DNA from: Struthio camelus
Lineage: Eukaryota > Chordata > Aves > Struthioniformes > Struthionidae
Length of the DNA stretch: 64,000 nt
Assembly: GCF_040807025.1 (NCBI RefSeq)
Contig: NC_090947.1
Span: 10,478,001-10,542,000, forward strand
Reading direction: 5' to 3'
The translations under genes and the position numbers were made by a program. The notes below the pieces were generated by a model. The model was not told where the DNA came from. It ran no database searches and saw only the letters and a list, made by a program, of their open reading frames with translations. Position 1 is the first letter of the stretch. Each line of letters opens with the position of its first letter. Below, one piece after another: positions 25,779 to 36,620 of this stretch.

Positions 25779-26829
25779 CGTCTCTCTGTTCCCAAAGCGT
25801 CTATGGCAATTGCTTTCAAGGGCTGCTGGAGAGGGGTCTATACTCAGATCTCTCTCCCTCCAACCCCAAAGCTGCTGGACTACTCGCTGAAATATAATAA
25901 TGTTTTGGTGCTCATTGTTCAACTACTTCATGTAGTTTGGAACGATGACTTCCGTAAGCAAGGCATCTCTTGCTCTGTAGTTAGATTTGTCTGCTTTGTC
26001 TGTTAGCTCAGATGAGGCCTTCTTCATTATCTATGCAGCCAACCTTACAGTCAGGAAAACTCACTCAGTAAGATTGTGCCTTCTGCTCATTACCTCACCA
26101 GACATGAGGGTTTTGTTGGAGCAGTTCACCTGGGAAGTGCAAACCACTAGACCATCAGAGCTTTATTTTGTACTAGTGATTCAACTTTTCATGGCTGAGT
26201 GCTTTCCAGTACTCCCTGTTCCAGTTAGACAGGACTGTCTTCCAGCGTATGAAGAAGCCGAGATTTACAATGCTAAGAGACCTGCCTTGACTGCACAAGG
26301 AAATGAGACTTGTAGTGGGTTTGGGATATTGTGGGTAACTTATTAAATTCTGGCAATAGAAGCAAAGGTCTTTCCCCAGACTCATATCCTTTTGCCGGAG
26401 GACTTAGGTAATAGAAATTGTGTTGGGCTTGAATCATTGCCTCTGGGTGAGAGTGAGCGAATCCATCTTGTTTCATCTACGTTCCAGCTTGATATCCAGG
26501 AATGTAAAGAGACTGTGGAGCTGATTTGTTTATTTTTAAAAAGCTTGCTTGCTTGCATGCATGTGTTTTTTGCGTCAGGAATGTCCACTGATCCTGGAGG
26601 AGGCCTTAAATGCCAGTTAAAAGCGCTCCCTTTTTGTAGCCCTTAGAGGCTGGGAGACTGCTGAAGTTTCACAGCTTTTCTTCACTGTGTTTCTCAGGTA
26701 TGTGGGAGTAAGCCCTACAGTTCCGTCAACTATAGTCTGCCAGCCAGACTTCAGGGACTCTTGAACAATGCGTGTCTAATATTTGGTAGCTGTGTTACAG
26801 CTCAATGTTGTAATAGTTCAAATCAGTCA

Positions 26830-26835
26830 AATAAA
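26830..26835 (+). terminator. ORC2: ORC2 poly(A) signal
   Basis: AATAAA about 1.05 kb past the ORC2 stop codon, followed by a TGTGTTGTC-type GT-rich downstream element near 26861. It is the first hexamer after the stop, so the ORC2 3' UTR is about 1.07 kb. Confidence 0.85.
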
Positions 26836-26859
26836 GTACTTTATTAATTTTCATTAGCC

Positions 26860-29640
26860 TGTGTTGTCTTCCACAAATCTTTTTATTTTGTAGGAAGACA
26901 GATAGTCTTCTGGCAGTTGTGTGAATGTGAAAGCCTCATTTTCACTATTATTACCGTTATGTCAAAAGTATGCAGATCTTCATGCAGCACGCAGATGATT
27001 TCAAACTAACCAGCAGAAGTATTTTATACTGTTTCTTCTAAGGTACGAAAATTAAAAATAGTTTGCCTGATTTTTAATACCAGTATATAGCTTTTGAAAA
27101 GAACCAAAACATTACATGTAGTAATATCGTTACCTGTATTCCCAGTGTTACCTGGCCTATCCCTCACTGACAGAAACAACAGAACAGGTTTACAGCCTAA
27201 CTTTTGTTTGTGCTGAAAACAAAGTATCTGCTAATCTCACTATCAATTTGATTCTTCAAACAGAATACCTAATTAGCTTTACTGGAGGGTCTGGCGGGGA
27301 AAAGCGGCACATGCCAGCAAGCATCGCAGCAGCACCCTCCAGTTTCCTGCCCTAAAACCTCTTCCAACTAACATTCTCTTTTGATGGCGCTTGCACCTGT
27401 GTTTTACAGCCTGCTAACCCAAAACTTCACAAAATGCAACAGCCTACCACTACTTATGCTAATGTCAGAACCATTAAAACTTACACATCTGGGCAGAGGG
27501 GTCAAGGCATTGCGTCTTACCCAAATTCTCTAAGTTAGGTTCAGAGTTAAAGTACAAGTTAGGTTCAGAGTTAAAGTACCAGTACTCTGCTGCCGGAAGA
27601 GATGTGTTGTTGGAGAAACGTAAAAGTATCGTAGCCAAGAAGTAGCCGCTTCCTACTTTGCGGTGACAGTGACTCTCTCTGGAGTTTCTGTAACTTGAGA
27701 TTTAATTTATATTTTGAATACATATGGAAGACACTGCCTAATGTGTTTATAGATAGTGATGGAATTGCACATTTTCAGTGTAATTAAATCAGGTTTTCTA
27801 GATGTGAAATTTACTTGAACACAGTGCAGTAGTCAGCCTGACTTTAGATTTATTAATTTATTAGCTAACAGTTTTGGTAGACTATCAAATGTCCAAGCAG
27901 GCCAGGAACAGGGCTGCAGGAGTTATCACCCATCTGCTAAGAAAAGGTTAACTTTGAATCATTTCTTGGCTGTCGCTGACTGTGATGCAATCATGCAGGC
28001 TAAATTACTGTGAATTAATTCCTGTGGATTTTGTGTTAAAATGTTTCAGTTTGAATTTGTGCTGTTCCTGGATGACTGCCCCATCTATGCATTAATTTTC
28101 TGTCTCTTTCATTCTGTGTATGTACTAAGGATACCAGCTCTTCGGTGTGGGTCTGGTAGCATTTCAATGTCTTTTGCAGCAAGAAGACATTTCTTCTTTC
28201 CTTTACTGGAGCAAGAAGACATTTCTTATCCTTCTGAACCCTACCTTTGCCTGTTTCTCAGCTTACTTAGAGGTACTCATGGTATTGATAATCCTAGAGT
28301 TACTCACCTCTTTCCAGTTAAATACAACCAGAACAAGACGTGCACTTATTTTTAGTTAAAGCATCATCTGCATTATAGTGTCTCAGAATTAATCCTTTTT
28401 TTTTTCTACTAGAAAAATTACAACATAAGCACTGATTCCGGCTGAGGCAACACTGTCTACTACTATGAACGTTGCCCAGAGATAATGTTTAATTACATGA
28501 TTCCAATTAATTTAAAGAACATTGCACAAGAGGGCAAAGTAATGTGCAAAAGAGGGGGCTTAAAATGCTTCACTAGCGTGCTTAAGTTGTATTAAAGTAC
28601 AGCTTGTGGTGATAAGCCTTTAGTCACAGAATCACATCAAAGTCCTGGAGACACTGCCTACAAAACGGCCTCAATGCCAGGTGCACTGGGAAAAGTTTGA
28701 TAGTGCAGTGTCTTCTAGGCATTTCACTGGGGCAGTGCTAGTAATACTGTTTATGCTGGGGAAGGCCACGGTCTTTAGTTACCCTTCCTTAGCCAAAGGA
28801 AAGAGGGAGATGTCTAAGTTATGGGGAAATATTACCTGGAATTCTAATGATTTTAGCCACTGCAACTAAATCTTCCTGCAGTCCTGAGACAAAGTCCTAA
28901 ATTAGGTTTGCATAGGACTCTAATGCACTGAGTTGCTTTGTGCCGCATGATAAAGACATTGCTAAATGAGCCAGTTTTATTAACTACACTTAAAAGGATG
29001 ATGTTGCCAAGATCTTTACAAGTTTGCGATAGAAGTATTTTTAGTTTGTTTTAATATTCTGATATGCACATATCTACAGATCGTAAGATAATGCAGCTGG
29101 TAGATTTTTCCTTTTCAGAAACTAACTTGATATAAAACCCAAGCATTATGGATGGTGGAGATAACACTTGTTCACTTTTATAATCCTGTAATTAAAGGAG
29201 CCATAGGTCTATAAACTGTTTTTTAAAAAAAGTAACAAATGCATATTAAATTCATCTGTTGTATGGTTAAGGAAATGAGTTATAATCTTCCAAAGCTTCT
29301 TCAATAGGGAATCGCTCTATTAAGAAGCCTTAAAAGTTGCCTTAATGGTAGATTTTGCAGTTAAATACTAGTACCAAATACCGGAATCGTGTTCTATATC
29401 TGTATATGAGTGTTCCCTAATAAAACTGATAATGCAAATCAATGATCCATACTCTTTCATTAACTATTATCATGAGACTTTATCAGCTAAAATATCAGTG
29501 GCTTGTACTGACACAATTAGATGTAGCTCCAGTAGGACAGAACTGCTGCGTTACCTTAAAAATGGAGCATAAGTCAGGTTTTTATAGCGTATACAAACCA
29601 ATGCTTTAGATGTTATGGTTTTCAAATATATATAATTAGA
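26860..29640. other. Intergenic region between convergent ORC2 and NIF3L1
   Basis: About 2.8 kb without a recognisable gene. It is AT-rich, with many TAATTA/ATTAAT homeodomain-core words (near 27783, 27853, 28014, 28489, 28506, 29190, 29629). It holds an exact 24-bp tandem duplication (27532-27579) and an 18-bp word repeated at 28178-28195 and 28210-28227. The longest ORF (28041-28355, 104 codons) shows no family resemblance and has no splice or poly(A) context, so I do not call it. Confidence 0.7.
27532..27579 (+). repeat. 24-bp exact tandem duplication
   Basis: Bases 27532-27555 and 27556-27579 are identical 24-mers (starting AAGTTAGGTTCAG), head to tail with no spacer. A recent slippage or duplication event is the simplest explanation. 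Confidence 0.95.
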
Positions 29641-29658
29641 GTAATTAGTAAGAGTAAC

Positions 29659-29664
29659 TTTATT
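29659..29664 (-). terminator. NIF3L1: NIF3L1 candidate poly(A) signal
   Basis: TTTATT on the plus strand reads AATAAA on the minus strand, about 215 nt downstream of the NIF3L1 stop. It is the nearest consensus hexamer that I see in the right orientation. Confidence 0.6.
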
Positions 29665-29876
29665 TGAGTGCAGCCTGATAGTTGAGTAAACTAGCCTTCA
29701 TTAGCGCAATTATTATTTTTCTGATAGATGACTATATATATCCAAAACTTTGGAGCGCGTAATACAATTCTAAACTGAACAAATTCAGAGTATCTTAATT
29801 AAGTTTACATTTGGATGGGTCTGTGCAAAATACTGTGAAATTCTTGACTGCGTACTGTCGCTCCTGGTTTTTTTTT

Positions 29877-32800
29877 CTATGCCACCTGGAGGGGATCTCT
29901 GTCTTTTTCAGACACAATTATGTTGATCTTGTTCTGTAGATGGATAGCTAGTGTGTCACGCAGCTCTGACAAGAAGCCTCGCTCAGTGTTACTGTGCTCA
30001 CACAGAATAACGCTTATCCCATTGGCAACAGCATCCAGAACGTCATGGTGGGACATCTCTCCTGCCATTTTGAGAAAGAAATGCCATGTAGATTGCAAAC
30101 AGTACAGATTGAGGTAACCAGTCCTTTGCAATGTATGCACAGTCTTAGCTAGAAGCTATGAAGGTGTAACAGGGGAAGACGCCAGAAGCTCATAAGGGGG
30201 ACTGCAGTACATTTGGCTCTGTTAAGAGTACGGCACACTCCTCATTTTAGGAAAGACAGGTCAGAATTTTGCAGAGAATATTGTAAACCCACTGTGCCCC
30301 ATGAAGGACTTTTGGCCTATGTCCCTACTGTACAGTTGAGATAAAGCCACACAAATTCCTTGCCCTCTTTAAAACAGTGGTAGATTCTGCCACTTTGGGC
30401 AGGAAATAAGAGTGTGCAGAGTGGTTTGCAGGTGGATTGTCTGGTTGTCACGCATCAACTCAAGTGGGTTGCAGGGATGGAGGGCAGTACTGGGGAAACT
30501 TCATGCAGAAGGGGGCTGAGGGTCACCTCTGCAGGGCCCGTATGTAAGGGGAAGATAGGACCTGCCTTGCTAAAGGAATCGCTCAAATGAAATACTGCAG
30601 AATACTAGGCACCCCTTGCATCATGAAGCAAGCTGTGAGGAGTACCGTCCCACTGTCAGAAATAGGTTAACTGACTAAGGGACTCTTTGGTCAAATACAG
30701 TATGGCAATTGTTACGCATCTTCCCTTGGAAGATTCTGTAGACGACACTACATTCCATTTTCCGTTAGGGAACTCTGTAGGGAACTGAGGAAATACGTTT
30801 TATGTTGCCAAAGGAAAAATGCACTTGAAACACACAAGTTGAAATAGACTCTGCTATCAAACACGGATTTTGTGTTTAAATAATGCACATATATAACACA
30901 ACGTTTTACGTCAAATAACCTTCACTGTGCCACAAAGCTATCTGATGCATGTTACCTCGACTTTGCTCTTACTCTTCTATCATTCCAATGACTGATTATT
31001 TCTCAATTATATAAAGTTATTCTGGCCAAATCTTTAAACAGCCAGTCAACTCTTTTTTTTTTTTTTTTCTTCCTAGTGACTATTTTTATAAAGATAAGGA
31101 AGCAGCAACATAATCTCTTACCTGTGAGATAGAGGTCAGCTTCCACCCCCTTCAGGACGCTGCTTCCAGAACCAGCACATAGAGCAGCTTTCTTCACTGG
31201 CGATTCTGCAGGATACAAGGTGCCACAGTTGAACTCCCTTCCCTCTGTTCAGCCTTCGTGCCAGTATTACTATTAATTGTTTTGCAGTAACTATTGCCCT
31301 AATTTTAGTGTCAATGTAAATTTGTTGGAAAAAGAGACAGATCTGTCAGTTGGAAAGACTGACATGGGCAAAAACATTTCTGATAAGAGAGCAAAATCCT
31401 CTGCCTGCCAAAAAGATACGTAGTTTTTTTTAAAAAGGGGCAGGAGCTTTTGCAGAAAAATACAGCACAAGGGCTGGCTGCTGGCCACTGTGGCTTAATT
31501 CTCTCCTAGTGAGCTGTTAATCATTAGGTTTCTGAATCCTTTCATAGGCTGCTACTGTTTCCAGGACTATCGTGTTCCACTGTATTTGTTTTCCTAACTA
31601 AGGATGCCACAAAGGCAGCATTTTGTCTTATGAGATATACTTGCTCCTAACTGTTAGCTCACAGAAGTCCAATCTCAGTGCAAGCTGAGAGCTGCTCTAT
31701 GCCATTAAAAATGTGCCCATTTGCCATGATTGCTGACTCCAGTCTAATAGGTACGTTAAAAATGACAGTAAATTTAATTCTCCGTGTATCTTAAGTTCAA
31801 TACAGCATGTGGAATTAAGAGAAGAATTTTCAAAGTGTATTCCAGTTTTACAATAAGTTGCCATGCAATTACTGTGGATTTAAGTGGAGTCACTCTACTG
31901 CAATCCCATAGAACACTGAGCAGCTTCAGAATAAAGGTTTTTGTTTTAATGTAATTGGTAGTATCAGAGGCTTCTAAGAAGATTTCTCTCTCCTGAGGAC
32001 ATTTTTATAAAAAGGTGTGAACAAATTTGCTCTCACAGATTCTAATAGCTGTGTTCCTTGGAGATTAGGATAGATAACTGCAGTAAGAGGACCTCTGCTC
32101 CAGGTTTTACTGCTGACCCACTGTTTGACCTAGGGTAGCTAACTTCTCTTCTCCTATTCCTCTTTCAATGAAACATGGATAGCTACAGGTTTGTAAGAAT
32201 ACTATAAAGCATCTTATTATTTTAAGGTGCTTTGCATCTTAACATTCAGTCACAAAAGGGAGTAAAGTGATAGGCATTTGTGTCTGAAATCTTGGGGAAA
32301 AAAGTCTTAGTCATATTAGGCAAATTATGAAAAAAGATGTCTCACGTTCAGCTTGTGCTGCCCTTCCTCCGCAGTGACAACCAGCATAATGCAGAACTTG
32401 TAGCCAGAAGTACAGATAACATTTTTGTGTGTGACGGTATCACATAAATTCTAAAAAGCTGTCTCTTTAATCGTGCTTCATACTACTGGGAAGCAAACCT
32501 GTTCAAAGCAGCAGTATTTCACACACCCACACACGCATTCACTCTCTTCATATTCCTGGAACACTAGTTTTAATGTCCAGTCAAACTTGCAAGCTTATTT
32601 ACCTAGTGTCTTCCCCATTCCCACAGCTAGGCGGATGTGGGTTAATTTTAGGTGCCTTTTAATACGCTCGATTATGGCTAACAAGGAGACTGGCTCACTC
32701 AATGTGCACAGACGTCCCATTCCAGTATGTGGAAGAAGAGGCTGAAGAGAAGAGAAATTAAAATTACTCTGAGAAAGCTGACTCCAGAAGCTCACGTTGC

Positions 32801-34900
32801 TTTTCATAACTATAGAAAGGTGAGCATATTGGGTATTAAGAATGAAGTCATCTGAACTTTGCAAAAGAAACATATACATGATGTTCTAGAATGTAAAGAA
32901 GTAACTTCGCTAGCTATTGGAATCGTTTTAAGAATTAGTACAGGTCACGCAGATATTTTCACTGTTTTGAAAAATGTGTGTGGTTTCAAATCCCCACAGG
33001 CCAGTATTTCAGAGCACTGACAGGTAGCATGGGAAAACTGTGATGACTATTAGATTTCAGTCTTTACGGCAGTCAGCTCACGCAAGTAACACATTCACTG
33101 CATTTTTTTTTTTACCTTTTCTAATAACAAAATCTCAGTCTTGTGATAAAGAAGGCTGTTCTTGGACAATAATGCCACCACCTCCAGCAGTGCTTTCTGA
33201 GAGCAGTTTAAACTGACTCGTGTTTGTTCTTCACCTTCAACCCTGAGGAAAGATATATTTTGGGCTTGCTAGGAAAACAGATAAAATTTCAGCATCGTGT
33301 TAACAGAATATAAAGCCATTCTATCACAGAGAAAGGGAAAAAGGAGACAAGGTAATAGTCTAGCCTACTCTTATGGAAAAAACAAATATGGAAATTTAAC
33401 TCAACTGTCCTCATTGAATTTCCTGTTACAACTCTTCCTTACCATCTCTAGTCCATGTGATGCTACACTGAGTTGCTAGTTACCATTTAGTATAACCTCA
33501 CATGGACTGATCAGAAAAGAATAATTATCCTGTGAACTTCTAGATCTTTTCTGAAAGAATAGCAGCAAGACACAGAGGAAGAAAATGACTACAATGGTAA
33601 AATACAGTTCTGGCAATGTATTCTTTCAAGCAACAGAAAGAAGACAACATTAGAGAGTGAAGCAGATACCTGGCGGGGAGAGTAGTGACAGAGGAGATCT
33701 CTGGGATGCCTTTGATTTTGGACAGCAGTGTCTCTAGATGCTCACCGTTGTCTACGCAGAATTCTACCCGGTGGGTGCCCTCCGCTGGATAGCTTGGAGC
33801 AGCCGATGGATGCAGTGGGACGGACGTACAGGCTCCTGAGAAAACAGCACACAAGGTTTGCTTCGCTGTAAAGTTGGATTAGTATCCTTATGCTGATTTA
33901 ACAGAGGGAGAAGTGACAAATGGAAAATGCTTAGTGACTTATCCAAAAGGGATGCAACTTTGAGCAAATTTTGCATCTGAATCCATTTTCCATGACCAGA
34001 ACTAGGGCCTCTTGCCCTGTTGTCTTCATTGGGCACAGTCTATTCTAAGTGCAGATACCTTGATGGATATATATTATTTGTACCTTCTTGAAGCCATTCA
34101 AGTTCTCCCCTAAAAAATGCACATAAAATTTTAAGTTTCTGGTTTGGAAATCAGGCTGGAAAAAACATAGCTGTTTTCATTTATGAGCTACAACACAGAA
34201 TAAAAATCTAAAGGATTTCAGCTATCTAAAGTGCTGTGGGAACTACTAGACTTTGCACTTTATAAATCAGTGTCAGTGATTTAAAGTCAGCAGTTTAAAC
34301 TCTTCAATCAAGGTATGCAATAAACATGCTGCACCAGCTCTAACTACATCCAGTAGCGCAAGCATGCATCTGAAAATGTCCACAGGTATTTGTACCTGGT
34401 ACATCTCACCAAGATAAATTCTCTAAAATAAGCTTAGCGTACTTAGAAGTACTGGAAAAATATTTAACCTCACCAAGTCCCTTTGTTAGCCAGTTATTGA
34501 CTCCATGAGGTATGGCGTCGTACGCGGTGTGCGGGGAGTAAATCCCGATTCTGTGCTCCAGAGCGCGGACCACCAGCCGCTCCTTCCAGGTCTTCCACGT
34601 TACTCGCTTGAGTGGCGTGAATATGGGAGGGTGGTAAGAAAGGATGAGATCTGCCTTCTTCTGCACTGCCTCCTCCATCACCCCCTCCGTGAGGTCGTTA
34701 GTTAGGAAAAGGGTGTTGACAGCGTGGGGAGGGCTCGGTTCCACCAGCAGCCCCACGTTGTCCCAGCTTTCGGCTAGAGAGAGGGAAGCGAAGTCGTTGA
34801 GGGCGGACACGAGCTCCCCGAGATTCATGGCGGAGCGGGAAGGCCAGCGGCCCAGGGGCCTGATGCCACGGCAAAGGAGCCGCCTGCAAGGCGGCAGCAT
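29877..34900 (-). CDS. NIF3L1: NIF3-like protein 1 (DUF34/NIF3 family)
   Basis: Six exons on the minus strand: 34900-34474, 33835-33670, 33242-33116, 32741-32603, 31205-31122, 30061-29877 (TAG). The frame closes to 375 aa (human 377). The family is universal (bacterial YbgI/YqfO), folds as a toroidal di-metal protein, and has no agreed function; NIF3L1 was named for NIF3/NGG1 interaction. Metal-site motifs visible are LSYHPPIF (His90), EMSHHD (His319-His320) and CEHSNTERG (His337, Glu341). I chose the ATG at 34900 because MLPPC aligns with the human start. An upstream in-frame ATG at 34933 would add 11 residues, and an internal ATG at 34828 (MNLGELVSALNDFASL) starts the conserved domain. The Arg/Leu-rich first 24 residues look like a mitochondrial presequence. 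It shares a head-to-head promoter with PPIL3. Two MIR-like SINE remnants lie in introns 1 and 4. Confidence 0.96.
32085..32245 (+). mobile_element. Old MIR-type (tRNA-core) SINE remnant
   Basis: In NIF3L1 intron 4 the order of diverged blocks follows a MIR-like consensus: gacctctgctccagg, cccactgtttgaccta, gctaacttctctt..ctcctattcctctttcaatgaaacatggatag, then tgtaagaatactataaagc and aaggtgctttgcatc. It is in plus orientation, antisense to NIF3L1. Assignment is from recall of the consensus only. Confidence 0.5.
33880..34035 (-). mobile_element. Old MIR-type SINE remnant, reverse orientation
   Basis: In NIF3L1 intron 1 (34473-33836) the words tccttatgctgatttaacagagggagaa, cttagtgacttatccaaaaggg, ctgaatccattttcc and agggcctcttgccct run in the order of a reverse-complemented MIR (the CATTTTACAGATGAGGAAAC, TTAAGTGACTTGCCCAAGG and GATTTGAACC blocks). 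Strongly diverged, no coding capacity. Confidence 0.5.
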
Positions 34901-34939
34901 GCGGCGACCTGCGGAGGGGCGGGGAAAAGGCAAAGGGAA

Positions 34940-35350
34940 GAAGACTGGGTAATTCCTCAGCTGAAACAGCAGCCTCTGAGCATGCGGGCTGACCGCCGCT
35001 GCGGAGGGCCCTTCCGGCGAAACCTCGGAAACTACCTAGCAGAGTACTGCGAAACGGTACCGAAAGTGTTACAGCCTCATCGGTTTCCACGCGCGAAAAA
35101 CGAGCCGCGGCCACCGCCGCGAGGAGCGCCTGCCTCTCGCGCTGGGCGACGGCACCAAGGCAGCGGGGAGCAGCGGCCGCCGCGCTACCGCCATCTCCGG
35201 GCGGGCCGCGACCGTTAACGCCCCCCCACACCCCCCGACCGTTAACGCCCCCGTCCCGCGCGGTCGCCGCGCCTGCGCTGAGCGGGGCGGTCTCTCCCCG
35301 GCGGCGGCGAGGGCGGCGGCGTGGGCTCGGGGTTTTGGAGAAAGCGGCCC
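34940..35350. promoter_or_regulatory. Bidirectional CpG-island promoter of NIF3L1 and PPIL3
   Basis: CpG-dense DNA separates the divergent NIF3L1 and PPIL3 starts, as in mammals where the two genes also lie head to head. No TATA box is evident. An ETS-type TTCCGG lies at 35012-35017, and a 17-bp CG-rich element containing CCGTTAAC is duplicated at 35209-35225 and 35236-35252. The PPIL3 non-coding first exon should lie toward 35250-35530 but its donor is not certain (candidates: GT at 35361 or 35526). Confidence 0.75.
35209..35252 (+). repeat. Tandem 17-bp promoter element with MYB-like core
   Basis: Two exact 17-bp copies (CGACCGTTAACGCCCCC), start to start 27 bp apart. Each contains CCGTTA, the reverse complement of the MYB core TAACGG. 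They lie at the PPIL3 side of the shared promoter. Confidence 0.85.
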
Positions 35351-35937
35351 TGGGCAGCGCTAGGTTTGTACGAGGCCCCCATGTGGCCAGGCGAAAGTGA
35401 GCCCTGGCTCGGCCACGCTAGCGGCCGCTGGGCTCCCTCGCGGTGACTTTATCGTCACAATTCGAAACGTCTTATTTAAAAATGTGAATAGCTTAAAAAA
35501 TGTTTGCTCCTGTGCTTGGATGCAGGTACCTGTTCGTCGCAGGCGCTGACAGCCACCAGAAGGTGGCTCCAGATTAAACTTCTGTGCAGGTACTGGCATG
35601 CGTTTGGTTTTTTTTTAATCTGTTAACCTTTGTGATGCATATAAGCCTAATCCCTGAAAAAGTTGTGATTGTTTAGTATCAGCTCTTACGAAAGGCTATT
35701 TTTTGTCCCTGCTCTTTCTCTGAACTGTTTTTTTCTACTCTTTTCTAGTTCTTTATGTGCTGGTTAGTTACATAATGTAAGTAAAATGTTGAGCCACACA
35801 GCGTGACTTGAGTGACCCTGTAAAAGTGTACTGTGGAAAAGCTGATCATTTCAGTAACCACACAAATATTTTAGAATCAGAAAGAACTGGGGACTGGTGG
35901 GAAAAAACCCAACAAATTGCATATGTTTTCTTTGCAG

Positions 35938-35984
35938 GAACTTGCTATATACAAATTACCTCAGCTTTTTGATGAGCAGACATG
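35938..35984 (+). other. PPIL3: PPIL3 exon carrying 5' UTR plus only the start codon
   Basis: A ttctttgcag acceptor ends at 35937. The 47-nt exon ends ..gagcagacATG directly before the donor GTGAGA. Only three coding bases lie here; the second codon is 1.37 kb away. The upstream first exon, in the CpG island, is non-coding. Confidence 0.8.
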
Positions 35985-36589
35985 GTGAGATCAGTATCAC
36001 TTTTTATATTCTTTCTGATTTTCTTAAATCGTGATACTTTGAAAAGTGCATAGCTGCTCTGCGTGCCAAGTGATTATGCGTTTTACTTTGACGTTGTGAA
36101 GAATTTGTGATGAAAAGCTCTGCTTTCCATTTCAGACTTTACACAAAATACTGTGAAAAGGAGAATATGTCAGTGTTATTGTTCCGTCAATCTAAATATA
36201 CAATTAGACTTCTAAGACATTACGATTTAATCCTAATTTGACTAATATTTGGTCATCTAGTTTGATTTCTTCTACTACAGAAGCACTGTTCAAGTTGCAA
36301 GCACAAAGCTCTGCTTGAATATACGTAAGCTTCTACAATTGTAGGCTTTTGAAAATGTATCTGTCGAGAAATAAAGATAAGACTATATCTTAAACTGGTT
36401 GTACAACTTTTATAGTATCTTCATGGACATTGCAAGCAACTATCTTTTCTTCTTTACTTGTATACCAAGTTTTTAAATGTATTTGCATTATCTGTGTTAT
36501 ATATTACTTGCTATGCATATGATATGTGATATTATTTAACATATGAATATAAAAACACCCACACGTGTGTGTGTGTGTATGTGTGTGTG

Positions 36590-36620
<31 letters not shown>

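Noticed and set aside
28041-28355. 104-codon plus-strand ORF in the ORC2-NIF3L1 gap
   Set aside because: Contains an internally repeated 18-mer, has no family resemblance and no splice signals that extend it.
28623-28660. CACAGAATCACA-like word resembling the reverse end of CR1
   Set aside because: Only about 12 bases resemble CR1 and the sequence beyond does not follow the consensus.
34698-35231. Minus-strand 177-codon ORF across NIF3L1 exon 1 and the shared promoter
   Set aside because: It reads a different frame from the real NIF3L1 protein and owes its length to the CpG island.
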